From assembly GCA_947451445.1 (NCBI GenBank), contig CANFZJ010000029.1, positions 1 to 15,356 on the forward strand: a DNA stretch of 15,356 nucleotides, written 5' to 3'. Positions 6,157 to 13,400 of the stretch are shown one piece after another. Origin of the DNA: Comamonadaceae bacterium. Its GTDB lineage: Bacteria; Pseudomonadota; Gammaproteobacteria; Burkholderiales; Burkholderiaceae_C. The position numbers and the translations under genes were made by a program. Within the stretch, counting starts at the first letter, position 1. Each line of letters opens with the position of its first letter. The notes under the pieces are model-generated. The model ran no database searches. It was given only the letters and a program-made list of their open reading frames with translations, and was not told where the DNA came from.

Positions 6157-6711
6157 ATGACCAGCTTCAGCGTCAGCACGTACCTCAAGGCCCATATGCG
6201 CACCGTGCCCGATTGGCCAGCGCCCGGCGTGCAGTTTCGAGACATTACCCCGCTACTGCAAAACCCCCGTGTGTTCCGCGTGATGATCGACGCCTTTGTG
6301 CACCGCTACATGGACCCCGCCCTGCGCCCTGACGTTGTAGCGGGCCTGGATGCACGCGGCTTCATCCTGGGGGCGGTAGTCGCGTATGAGCTGAACATCG
6401 GCTTCGTACCGATCCGTAAAAAAGGCAAGCTACCGTTCACCACGGTGGAAGAAACCTACGAACTGGAATACGGCAGCGCAACCGTTGAACTGCACACCGA
6501 CGCAGTCAAAGCGGGCGACCGGGTACTGCTGATCGACGACCTGATCGCCACCGGTGGCACCATGATGGCCGGTAAGAAATTGCTGGAGAAACTGGGCGCT
6601 ACCGTGGTCGAAGGCGCTGCAATTGTCGATCTACCGGAGCTGGGTGGCTCGCAAAAACTGCGCGATAGCGGCCTGTCGCTATATACGCTGGTGGACTTTG
6701 CCGGGCACTGA
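6157..6711 (+). CDS. apt: Adenine phosphoribosyltransferase
   Basis: A 184-aa cytosolic enzyme of purine salvage: adenine plus PRPP gives AMP plus pyrophosphate. The N-terminal PDWPAPGVQFRDITPLL (18-34) is characteristic of APRT, as is GLDARGFILG near 64-73. The PRPP-binding loop is VLLIDDLIATGGTM at 123-136. The length is typical (170-185 aa). GGTGA at 6145-6149 (written ggtga) lies seven nt before the ATG. It may be transcribed with the antiporter gene 53 nt upstream; no strong promoter is visible between them. Its stop is only seven nt from the stop of the convergent cyclic-nucleotide-binding gene, with no hairpin terminator between. Confidence 0.96.
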   Translation: MTSFSVSTYLKAHMRTVPDWPAPGVQFRDITPLLQNPRVFRVMIDAFVHRYMDPALRPDVVAGLDARGFILGAVVAYELNIGFVPIRKKGKLPFTTVEETYELEYGSATVELHTDAVKAGDRVLLIDDLIATGGTMMAGKKLLEKLGATVVEGAAIVDLPELGGSQKLRDSGLSLYTLVDFAGH

Positions 6712-6718
6712 GCCCCTA

Positions 6719-7210
6719 TCAGGTCACTGCAATACGCTGCTGAACATGTTGCAGGCGCTGGGCAACCACCATGCCTGCCGCCATGGTGATGGCCAGGGCC
6801 AAATCGGGTTTGCGGTGGGTTAGTTCACTGAAACGCAGGGGCGGCAGACTCCATAAAACGCACTTGCTACCGGCTTGTACCGTCGCACGGCGCGGGTTGC
6901 CGGAGAAAAAACTCCCCTCACCCACCATACTGCCCGCGCCCAGAATAGCCAACTGGATGCGTTTGTTGGCGTCTTCAAAATGCACGTTCAAACTGCCGCT
7001 GGCCACGAGGTACAAGGTCCGATCGGTCGAGCCCTGGCGGCACAGCACCTCGTCCTGGGCCAGGGTTAGCGGCAGCAAATATTCGCCCAATACCGCCCAC
7101 TGCGCTACGGACAGGTTCAAAGGTGCCCCGCCGGACGTTTTATTCATGGCAATTGCATCCACCAAAGTTTGAATCTCTGGTTTGCCATGGGAGGACAAAA
7201 AGGATTGCAT
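6719..7210 (-). CDS. Stand-alone cyclic-nucleotide-binding (CRP-like) domain protein
   Basis: A 163-aa protein consisting of little more than one cyclic-nucleotide-binding domain (about 38-130) with a C-terminal helix (about 135-160). The phosphate-binding cassette is recognisable: GEGSFFSGNPRRATV at 97-111, where E98 and R108 occupy the positions that contact the cyclic nucleotide ribose and phosphate in CRP-type domains. There is no helix-turn-helix, kinase, cyclase or channel domain, so it is not a transcription factor of the Crp/Fnr class. It could be a cNMP sensor acting on a partner. It lies 69 nt downstream of mnmE on the same strand and converges with apt. Function unknown. Confidence 0.85.
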   Translation of the reverse strand: MQSFLSSHGKPEIQTLVDAIAMNKTSGGAPLNLSVAQWAVLGEYLLPLTLAQDEVLCRQGSTDRTLYLVASGSLNVHFEDANKRIQLAILGAGSMVGEGSFFSGNPRRATVQAGSKCVLWSLPPLRFSELTHRKPDLALAITMAAGMVVAQRLQHVQQRIAVT

Positions 7211-7279
7211 GGAGGTAGCCTGGATACTATGGATTACCCCAGTTTAGGGCGATCTGCGGCCAGCACAACCCAGTCGGCC

Positions 7280-8653
7280 TCACTTGCCGATACAGAAGCT
7301 CGAAAAAATCACACCCAGCAAATCATCTGCACTGAATGCACCCGTAATGCCGTTCAGGGCGTTTTGCGCCAGACGCAGCTCCTCGGCCAGCAAGTCCAGC
7401 GACTGCGCGTGGCTCGCCAGATGCGCCACGGCCATGTCCACATGCCCATCCACCTGCTGCAAGGCTTGCACATGGCGGGCCCGGGCAATGAAAACCCCTT
7501 CGGGCGAGGCCTGCCAACCCGCCACTTCCAGCAGCTTGCGGCGCAAACCGTCCAGCCCAGCCCCGGTTTTGGCGGACAAGGCCAGCGCACCGGGTACGGC
7601 CTGGGGCATGGAGTCCAGCTTGTTCCACAGGTCGATGACTGGCACGCGGACGGGTAGCTTGTGGGCCAATTCGGCGGCAATCGTGGCATCGGCCGCCTGG
7701 TAGTCAGGCAACGCGGCCCGGGTCAGGTCGTGCAGGAACAGCACCACATCGGCGGCTTCAATTTCGGCCCAGGCGCGTTCGATGCCGATGGTTTCGATGG
7801 CGTCATCGCTGCGGCGCAAGCCGGCGGTATCGATCACATGGATGGGCACGCCTTCGATCTGGATGGTCTGGGCCACCTTGTCCCGGGTGGTGCCCGCTAT
7901 CGGGGTGACGATGGCCAACTCGGCCCCGGCCAGCGCGTTCAACAGCGACGACTTGCCTGCATTCGGCTGGCCCGCAATCACCACCTTGATGCCCTCGCGC
8001 AGCAGCGCACCCTGGCGGGTACGTTGCATCACCGTTTGTAGGTTTTGCTGCAATTTTGATAGCTGTCCGTGCGCATCTGCCTTGCGCAGGAAGTCAATTT
8101 CTTCCTCGGGAAAGTCCAAGGTGGCCTCGACCAGCATGCGCAGATGGATAAGCCCGTCACGCAGGGTGTGGATTTCTTTGGAAAACTCGCCCGACAGCGA
8201 ACGGGAGGCACTGCGGGCCGCCGCCTCGGTACTGGCATCAATCAAATCGGCAATCGCCTCGGCCTGTGCCAGATCGATCTTGTCATTCAAAAATGCCCGC
8301 TGGGTGAATTCCCCCGGCTGGGCCAGCCGCACGCCGATGGCCGCACCCGCCTCCAGGCAGCGCGCCAACAGCAGCTGCAGCACCACCGGCCCGCCATGGG
8401 CCTGCAGCTCCAGCACGTCTTCACCCGTGTAGGAATGCGGGGCAGGGAAGTGCAAGGCCAGGCCATGGTCGATAGCCCCACCCGCCGCATCGCGGAAAGG
8501 CAGATAGGTCGCCTCCCGGGCTTTGAGCGGACGACCACACAGCGCCTCGACGACCGCGGCGATGTTCTTGCCACTGACCCGCACGATACCCACGGCGCCC
8601 CGGCCGGGGGCGGTGGCGATGGCAGCGATGGGGCGGGTGTCACGCACTTGCAT
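7280..8653 (-). CDS. mnmE: tRNA modification GTPase MnmE
   Basis: A 457-aa GTPase that with MnmG adds the 5-carboxymethylaminomethyl (or aminomethyl) group to wobble uridine-34 of some tRNAs. It has an N-terminal tetrahydrofolate-binding domain (about 1-120), a helical domain split by the G domain, G1 GQPNAGKSS (228-236), GTTRD (254-258), DTAG (275-278), NKLD (344-347), and the C-terminal CIGK (454-457) whose Cys is diagnostic. The start is placed at ATG 8653, where the conserved RPIAAIATAPGRGAVGIVR begins soon after; a TTG 15 nt earlier is in frame but unlikely. There is no evident Shine-Dalgarno, and a terminator lies 16 nt upstream. A short stretch around Q197-L201 matches a dispersed repeat. 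Confidence 0.95.
   Translation of the reverse strand: MQVRDTRPIAAIATAPGRGAVGIVRVSGKNIAAVVEALCGRPLKAREATYLPFRDAAGGAIDHGLALHFPAPHSYTGEDVLELQAHGGPVVLQLLLARCLEAGAAIGVRLAQPGEFTQRAFLNDKIDLAQAEAIADLIDASTEAAARSASRSLSGEFSKEIHTLRDGLIHLRMLVEATLDFPEEEIDFLRKADAHGQLSKLQQNLQTVMQRTRQGALLREGIKVVIAGQPNAGKSSLLNALAGAELAIVTPIAGTTRDKVAQTIQIEGVPIHVIDTAGLRRSDDAIETIGIERAWAEIEAADVVLFLHDLTRAALPDYQAADATIAAELAHKLPVRVPVIDLWNKLDSMPQAVPGALALSAKTGAGLDGLRRKLLEVAGWQASPEGVFIARARHVQALQQVDGHVDMAVAHLASHAQSLDLLAEELRLAQNALNGITGAFSADDLLGVIFSSFCIGK
8053..8089 (-). repeat. Dispersed repeat, copy 2 (partial/diverged, inside mnmE)
   Basis: It shares the 12-base core ATTTTGATAGCT (plus strand 8053-8064) with the other two copies apart from one base at the left. 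Its second GCGC is exactly 20 nt after the end of GATAGCT, as in copies 1 and 3; the first GCGC is displaced by two bases. It is read on the minus strand within the linker of the MnmE helical domain. Confidence 0.5.
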
Positions 8654-8669
8654 GGTAGGTACTTTCAAT

Positions 8670-8704
8670 AAAAAAAGCCGCTCAACCTGGAAGATTGAAG
8701 CGGC
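8670..8704 (-). terminator. Intrinsic terminator downstream of yidC, in front of mnmE
   Basis: On the minus strand a stem of GCCGC/GCGGC (8700-8704 with 8677-8681) continued by TCAA/TTGA with one bulged base, a 9-nt loop, and a run of seven U (8676-8670). It should end the rpmH-rnpA-yidD-yidC transcript, about 140 nt past the yidC stop. Its U-run ends only 16 nt before the mnmE ATG. Confidence 0.8.
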
Positions 8705-8744
8705 CTTTGGGATTCAAGACACCACCCGGCGACGGGCACCACGG

Positions 8745-8845
8745 CTTTCAGGCCAGGAACCCGTGGAACCGGCTCCGCCGGGCCACTGGGTTCGCCCCCT
8801 GCAAGGGGGGTGGCGAAAACACGAAGTGTGTAGCCTGGGGGTGTT
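8745..8845. repeat. Hairpin-rich intergenic repeat between yidC and mnmE
   Basis: GC-rich and densely paired. One nested hairpin has outer arms GAACCCGTGG (8757-8766) with CCAC-t-GGGTTC (8783-8793) around CCGGC-TCC-GCCGG (8769-8781). A second joins TTCGCC (8791-8796) to GGCGAA (8812-8817) over an inner CCCT/AGGG pairing. ACAC/GTGT flanks a GAA at 8819-8829. I recognise the series (TTCGCCACCCCCTTGCAGGG on the minus strand) from memory as an intergenic repeat common in Comamonadaceae. There is no other copy in this window, so repetition is not shown here. Confidence 0.55.
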
Positions 8846-10540
8846 TCAAAATTTCGGCAGATGGAACTTGGGGGGCACACCCATACGGGTGTTGATCAGC
8901 CATTGCTGGGCAATCGACAAGGCATTGTTGGTAATCCAGTAAATCACCAGACCGGCCGGGAAGAAGAAGAACATCACCGAGAACGCCAGTGGCATGAACC
9001 ACATCATCTTGGCCTGCAGCGGGTCCGGCGGCGCGGGGTTCAGCGAGGTCTGCAGCATGGTCGTCATGGCCATCAGGATCGGCAGAATGAAATACGGATC
9101 GGGTGCCGACAAATCATGGATCCACAGCATCCAAGGCGAATTGCGCATTTCCACGCTGGACAGCAGCACCCAGTACAGCGCGATGAACACCGGAATCTGG
9201 ATCATGATGGGAAAGCAGCCGCCCATCGGGTTGATCTTTTCTTCGCGGTAGATCTTCATCATCGCCTGCTGCATTTCTTGCGGCTTGTCTTTCAGGCGCT
9301 CGCGCATTTCGGTAATACGGGGGTTGATGGCCTTCATCTTGGCCATGCTGGCGTAGGCCTTGGCATTCAACCAGTAGAAGGCGATCTTCAGCAGCAACAC
9401 CAGCGCCACAATAGACCAGCCCCAGTTTTGGATGAAGCCGTGCAGTTTGTCGAGCAGCCAGTACAGGGGTTCGGCCAGGATTTTCACCTTGCCGTAGTCC
9501 TTGACCAGCTCCAGGCCGGGCGTCAGGGACTCCAGGTACTTCTCCAGCTGCGGGCCCACAAACATGCGGGCTTCGACCGACTTGCTGGTACCGGGTGCAA
9601 TGTCGTTCAACGGTGTGATCATGCCCACGGCGTACAGGTTGGTATCTACCTTGCGCATGAACAGGTCACGCGAGATGCCATCGCCCAACAGCCAGGCGCT
9701 GGCAAAGTAATGCTGCACCATGGCCACATAACCGTTGTTCGCCTGCTTTTCGATATCGACTTTGTTTTCTTCGATCTGTTTGAACTCGACCTTTTGGTAC
9801 TTCTGCGCATCGGTATAAACCGCAGGGCCGGTAAAGGTGGAATAGAACGAGGACTCGCCCGGAGGCTTGTTGCCGTCACGTACCAGTTGCAGGTACAGCT
9901 GGGGCGAAATCGCCACCGCGCTGGTGTTGACGACTTCGTGCTTCACGTTCATCACGTAAGCGCCGCGCTCCAGGGTGTAGGTTTTGACCAGCTTCACGCC
10001 ACCCACGTCGGGCGACTCGAACTTAACCACCAGCGCGTTGTCGCCGTCCTTCAACGTGCGTTCACCCGGCACCAAAGACATCACCGTCTTATGGCTGGGC
10101 AAAGGCGCACCCACTGCCGAGCCAACACCCGCAATCAAGCCGGTCTGGGCCATGTACACGCGCTCTTTGCTGTCGTCCAGCAAAACGAAGTTCTTGGCCT
10201 TGTCCACCATATCGACCTGCTTGAGCAACTCGGAGCGGACGATGGAGCCGCCTTCGGTGTCAAACGTCAGCTTGAGCACATCGGTGCTGACTTCTACCAA
10301 GGCTTTGGCCGCAGCAGGGGCTGCCGAGCTCACGGGAACCTGTGCAACCCCCGTAGCCGCCGCGACGGCGACCGGAACGGACGCACTGGCAGCAGCCGCT
10401 GCGGGCTTAGCCATTTCTGCTTGCTGGGCCGTGGGGAAGAAAGTGGCTTTGTGGCCACTGAACACCTGCCACTTGTCCCATAGCAACACCATGGAAAAAC
10501 CAAAAATCACCCACAGGATGGTGCGGCGGATATCGTTCAT
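8846..10540 (-). CDS. yidC: Membrane protein insertase YidC
   Basis: A 564-aa inner-membrane insertase/chaperone that works alone or with SecYEG. It has an N-terminal anchor (about 6-21), an Ala/Val-rich linker (about 43-80), a large periplasmic beta domain (about 85-340), and the conserved C-terminal transmembrane core. K385 stands where E. coli has the groove residue R366, so the positive charge is kept. ASMAKMK, EKINPMGGCFPIMIQIPVF and ELR-like SVEMRNSPW/WIHDLSAPDPY are family signatures. The C-terminus ends HLPKF. The gene follows yidD by 30 nt in the rpmH-rnpA-yidD-yidC cluster. Confidence 0.97.
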   Translation of the reverse strand: MNDIRRTILWVIFGFSMVLLWDKWQVFSGHKATFFPTAQQAEMAKPAAAAASASVPVAVAAATGVAQVPVSSAAPAAAKALVEVSTDVLKLTFDTEGGSIVRSELLKQVDMVDKAKNFVLLDDSKERVYMAQTGLIAGVGSAVGAPLPSHKTVMSLVPGERTLKDGDNALVVKFESPDVGGVKLVKTYTLERGAYVMNVKHEVVNTSAVAISPQLYLQLVRDGNKPPGESSFYSTFTGPAVYTDAQKYQKVEFKQIEENKVDIEKQANNGYVAMVQHYFASAWLLGDGISRDLFMRKVDTNLYAVGMITPLNDIAPGTSKSVEARMFVGPQLEKYLESLTPGLELVKDYGKVKILAEPLYWLLDKLHGFIQNWGWSIVALVLLLKIAFYWLNAKAYASMAKMKAINPRITEMRERLKDKPQEMQQAMMKIYREEKINPMGGCFPIMIQIPVFIALYWVLLSSVEMRNSPWMLWIHDLSAPDPYFILPILMAMTTMLQTSLNPAPPDPLQAKMMWFMPLAFSVMFFFFPAGLVIYWITNNALSIAQQWLINTRMGVPPKFHLPKF

Positions 10541-10570
10541 GAAAGAGCTACTTATGGATGTGAAAAAGAC

Positions 10571-10882
10571 TTACATCGCACCTGAATGGCGGTCCGTTGG
10601 ACCATCAGGCGGGCGCGGTACAAATCTTGGTGAAGAAGAAAGCAGATGGCCAAAAAGCCGGATCGGTTCTTGCGAAACCGGGTCCAAGCCACCATCGCAC
10701 CAGGGATGGCAGCGGGCCAATCGGTGCAATGTCAAATACGAACCAGCGGCGGCACCGTGCCGCTCCAAGGCCTGCAGAGCATACGCCGAGCAAGTCGGCT
10801 CAAAACGGCAGGCCGAACCCAGCCAAGGACTGAGCAACAAGCGATAGCCACGCACCACGCCCATTAGCAGCGATTGCATCAT
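10571..10882 (-). CDS. yidD: Membrane protein insertion efficiency factor YidD
   Basis: A 103-aa small membrane-associated protein of the YidD (haemolytic-like) family, with an amphipathic N-terminus and the family core SACRFEPTCSAYALQAL near 23-39 followed by RLARCHPWCDGGLDPV near 55-69. Four Cys (25, 31, 58, 62) are present. It assists YidC-dependent insertion. The ATG overlaps the rnpA stop by four bases (ATGA), the usual coupling in this cluster. A second ATG is adjacent (residue 2), so the exact start is uncertain by one codon. The C-terminal 25 residues after VSQEP are Pro/Arg/Ser-rich and unconserved in my judgement. Confidence 0.94.
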   Translation of the reverse strand: MMQSLLMGVVRGYRLLLSPWLGSACRFEPTCSAYALQALERHGAAAGSYLTLHRLARCHPWCDGGLDPVSQEPIRLFGHLLSSSPRFVPRPPDGPTDRHSGAM

Positions 10883-11331
10883 GTCGGCACCTTGGTGGGT
10901 AGCACGGCACGGGCAAACAGCTGCTCCAGCTCGGACCGCACGGCTAATTTAAGCTGGTCGGATGTCGCGCTGAGAAACAGCTTGCGGTCAAACGTGCTAC
11001 GCAGGCGCACCAAATGGGCAGCCCGTGCAAAACGCGGCTCGAAGGCCTGGCTGACCTGGTAAATCTGTCGCTTGATGGCGTTACGCGTCACCGCCCGTTT
11101 AGCCCAGCGTTTGGGCACCATGGCACCAAACCAAACGCCATCCACGGCAAACAGGGCCTGCGGTCGCGTGGACTCGGGCCCTGAGGAAGCTAATTTTGGC
11201 TTGGAATCAGCCGGAGCTTGCACAAGACAAGCATCCAATGCTGCACGGTGCAGCGCGAAATGGACGGTTCGTGCCACCGTGCCGCCCGCCAAGACGACCT
11301 GAAACTGCGCCCGCGTTTTGAGTCGCTGCAC
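10879..11331 (-). CDS. rnpA: Ribonuclease P protein component
   Basis: Protein subunit of RNase P, which helps the RNA subunit bind pre-tRNA and trim the 5' leader. 150 aa from GTG 11331-11329 (product begins MQRLKTRAQFQVVL). It is the only in-frame start between the rpmH stop and the conserved RLK segment; the frame stays open much further upstream, but that part runs through rpmH in another frame. The RNR signature is seen as KRWAKRAVTRNAIKRQIY. About 25 residues rich in Ala/Pro/Ser (APADSKPKLASSGPES region) are inserted between the first strand and GVWFGAMVPKR, making it longer than the roughly 120-aa E. coli protein. There is no clear Shine-Dalgarno. It lies 68 nt after rpmH and overlaps yidD. 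Confidence 0.92.
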   Translation of the reverse strand: MQRLKTRAQFQVVLAGGTVARTVHFALHRAALDACLVQAPADSKPKLASSGPESTRPQALFAVDGVWFGAMVPKRWAKRAVTRNAIKRQIYQVSQAFEPRFARAAHLVRLRSTFDRKLFLSATSDQLKLAVRSELEQLFARAVLPTKVPT

Positions 11332-11399
11332 AGCAGTTACAGGGCCGAGGTCAAGGGCAAAAGTCGGAAAGCAAGAACGCGCGCCAACCGGGCGCGGGC

Positions 11400-11534
11400 T
11401 TAGACAGCCAGACGCTTGCGGCCCTTGGCGCGGCGTGCGTTGATGACGGCACGGCCACCGCGGGTTTTCATGCGGACCATGAAACCATGGGTACGGGCAC
11501 GCTTGATTTTCGACGGTTGATAAGTGCGTTTCAT
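11400..11534 (-). CDS. rpmH: Large ribosomal subunit protein bL34
   Basis: A 44-aa very basic protein, the standard size for bL34, starting MKRTYQPSKIKRARTHGF and ending KGRKRLAV, with the conserved MKTRGGRAVINARRAKGR between. It is a structural protein of the 50S subunit. AGGAAG (minus strand 11545-11540) lies five nt before the ATG at 11534. It is first in the rpmH-rnpA-yidD-yidC cluster and diverges from dnaA. Confidence 0.98.
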   Translation of the reverse strand: MKRTYQPSKIKRARTHGFMVRMKTRGGRAVINARRAKGRKRLAV

Positions 11535-11539
11535 GATGA

Positions 11540-11574
11540 CTTCCTAGAAGAGTTCGGATCGGTGATGTTCTAGG
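11540..11574 (-). promoter_or_regulatory. Inverted repeat and ribosome-binding site in rpmH leader
   Basis: CCTAGAA and TTCTAGG (11543-11549 and 11568-11574) are perfect 7-bp reverse complements 18 nt apart. On the rpmH mRNA the 3' arm overlaps the AGGAAG ribosome-binding site. It may be an RNA hairpin that limits translation or a DNA operator; the rpmH promoter itself is not clear. Confidence 0.5.
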
Positions 11575-11842
11575 TAAACCAAAAGCACATCGCCGAAAAA
11601 AATGAGGGTTCAAACCCCTTGATTGGCCCTGAAGCTGCGGCAACCGTATCGCTACGCCTGCCCCAAGCACACCCATTTGGCTCGTCTTGTTCGGGTTTTC
11701 GAAGCCAAAGCTCCAAAAGCCCCAAGTTGACCATATGAATTTAGTCAGGGAAACCCGGCATTATGGCAAATAATTTAGAGGCTGACAAGATGGGCCTCGT
11801 TTTTGTGGTTCCGTGGTATCTCGCAAGGACATCGCGAACAAA

Positions 11843-11871
11843 TTGTGGATAAGGGTGGGATAAATTACAAT
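11843..11871 (+). promoter_or_regulatory. dnaA promoter
   Basis: TTGTGG (11843-11848), a 17-nt spacer, TACAAT (11866-11871). The start of transcription would be near 11878, giving a leader of about 40 nt. The -35 box overlaps DnaA box 1, which suggests repression by DnaA. Confidence 0.7.
11844..11852 (-). promoter_or_regulatory. DnaA box 1 (perfect TTATCCACA)
   Basis: TGTGGATAA on the plus strand is the exact complement of the consensus 9-mer. It overlaps the dnaA -35 box. Confidence 0.85.
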
Positions 11872-11892
11872 GGTCGGTTCGCCGAGCCTTAT

Positions 11893-11901
11893 TTATCCAC
11901 A
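11893..11901 (+). promoter_or_regulatory. DnaA box 2 (perfect TTATCCACA)
   Basis: An exact consensus 9-mer in the dnaA leader, 17 nt before the ATG and in the opposite orientation to box 1, with 40 nt between the two. Confidence 0.85.
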
Positions 11902-11918
11902 GAACTAGAAGCCCAATA

Positions 11919-13328
11919 ATGACCGAGGGAATCCCCGCCAACACGGGCGCAGGAGGTGGTGCTGGACACAGCCTCTGGCAAGCCTGCATAGAACAGTTGG
12001 CCCAAGAACTGCCAGAACAGCAGTTCAACACCTGGATCAAGCCGCTGGTGGCCCAGGTACACGACGACTTCTCCAAAGTCACCCTGTTTGTCGCCAACCG
12101 CTTCAAGCTGGACTGGATTCGTGCGCAATACGTAGGCCGCATCAGCAACCTTTTGGAAAAACTGTACGGCCAAACCATTCCGCTTGAGTTAGCCCTCACT
12201 CCGCGTGAAGCGCAGGTACGCACGTATGCAGCGGCACTGGTGTCACAAGACGCAGGCCCCACATCCGAGGCGGCGCAGGTCGCCGAAGACCCCGCACAAG
12301 CCCAGTTCAAAAACCGCCTGAACACCGCGCTGACCTTCGACACCCTGGTCGAAGGCACGGCCAACCGCATGGCACGTGCGGCGGCCATGCATGTGTCAGG
12401 CATGCCCGGCCACCTGTACAACCCGCTGTTCATCTATGGTGGCGTCGGCCTGGGCAAGACCCATTTGATGCACGCCGTGGGCAACCGCTTGTTGGCCGAC
12501 CGGCCCGAAGCCAAAGTTCTCTACATCCATGCGGAGCAATTCGTATCGGATGTGGTTAAGGCCTACCAGCGCAAGACTTTTGACGAATTCAAAGAGCGTT
12601 ACCACTCGCTGGACTTGTTGCTGATTGACGACGTGCAGTTCTTCGCCAACAAGGACCGCACGCAAGAAGAGTTCTTCAACGCCTTCGAGGCGTTGCTGAC
12701 CAAGAAGTCGCACATCGTGATGACCAGCGACACCTACCCCAAGGGCCTGGCCGACATCCACGAGCGCCTCGTATCGCGCTTCGACTCAGGTCTGACGGTG
12801 GCCATCGAGCCGCCCGAGCTGGAGATGCGGGTGGCGATTCTGATCAACAAATCGCGCGCCGAGGGCACCGAAATGCCCGAGGAAGTGGCGTTTTTTGTCG
12901 CCAAGAACGTGCGCTCCAACGTGCGCGAGCTCGAAGGTGCGCTGCGCAAATGCCTGGCCTACTCGCGGTTTAACCAAAAGGAAATGTCGATCCAGCTGGC
13001 CCGCGAGGCACTGCGTGACTTGTTGTCCATCCAGAATCGGCAGATTTCGGTAGAAAACATCCAGAAAACCGTGGCCGACTACTACAAGATCAAGGTCGCC
13101 GACATGTACTCCAAGAAGCGCCCGGCCAGCATTGCCCGGCCGCGCCAGATTGCGATGTACCTGGCCAAAGAGCTGACGCAAAAGAGCCTGCCCGAGATCG
13201 GTGAACTGTTCGGTGGCCGCGACCACACCACGGTGCTGCACGCGGTGCGCAAGATTGGCGGCGAACGCCAGCAACTGACCGAGTTAAACCAGCAGCTGCA
13301 CGTGCTGGAACAAACGCTAAAAGGCTAA
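11919..13328 (+). CDS. dnaA: Chromosomal replication initiator protein DnaA
   Basis: A 469-aa AAA+ ATPase that binds 9-mer boxes, opens the origin and loads the helicase. Domain I (about 10-90) carries the LWQACIEQLAQELPEQQFNTW segment in two parts. A short variable domain II (about 90-135) follows. The AAA+ core has Walker A GGVGLGKT (174-181), Walker B LLLIDD ending D237-D238, and the sensor segment IVMTSDTYPKGL. Domain IV ends with the DNA-binding signature including GGRDHTTVLHA from 432. The length is typical. The start at ATG 11919 has only a weak Shine-Dalgarno. dnaN follows after 72 nt. Confidence 0.98.
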   Translation: MTEGIPANTGAGGGAGHSLWQACIEQLAQELPEQQFNTWIKPLVAQVHDDFSKVTLFVANRFKLDWIRAQYVGRISNLLEKLYGQTIPLELALTPREAQVRTYAAALVSQDAGPTSEAAQVAEDPAQAQFKNRLNTALTFDTLVEGTANRMARAAAMHVSGMPGHLYNPLFIYGGVGLGKTHLMHAVGNRLLADRPEAKVLYIHAEQFVSDVVKAYQRKTFDEFKERYHSLDLLLIDDVQFFANKDRTQEEFFNAFEALLTKKSHIVMTSDTYPKGLADIHERLVSRFDSGLTVAIEPPELEMRVAILINKSRAEGTEMPEEVAFFVAKNVRSNVRELEGALRKCLAYSRFNQKEMSIQLAREALRDLLSIQNRQISVENIQKTVADYYKIKVADMYSKKRPASIARPRQIAMYLAKELTQKSLPEIGELFGGRDHTTVLHAVRKIGGERQQLTELNQQLHVLEQTLKG

Positions 13329-13400
13329 GTGCCTGGAAAACCTGGGAAAATCGCCCAGCCGATTTCTCGCAAAGCTTATTTATAAACACACGGGGTAGAC

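Larger units (their letters stand above)
11535..11918. other. rpmH-dnaA intergenic region, probable origin of replication region
   Basis: 384 bp without a gene, between divergent rpmH and dnaA. It holds two perfect DnaA boxes and the dnaA promoter near the right end, and moderately AT-rich stretches at about 11727-11742 and 11758-11780 that could serve as an unwinding element. On the minus strand a small GGGTT/AACCC hairpin (11606-11617) is followed by seven T. Only two perfect boxes are seen, fewer than in a typical oriC, so the origin assignment rests on gene context and divergent transcription. Confidence 0.55.

Noticed and set aside
11596..11618. Terminator-like hairpin plus T run on the minus strand upstream of rpmH
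   Set aside because: The stem is only four or five bp with a tight loop and no known upstream transcript; noted within the intergenic entry but not called.
11332..11676. Upstream extension of the rnpA frame to 265 aa
   Set aside because: It would run through rpmH in another frame; RnpA homology begins at the GTG at 11331.
13342..13358. Hairpin CTGGG/CCCAG after dnaA as a terminator
   Set aside because: Only a 5-bp stem with no T run; dnaA and dnaN are probably co-transcribed.
13380..13388. DnaA box-like TTATAAACA before dnaN
   Set aside because: Two mismatches in the CC core positions, and an isolated site.
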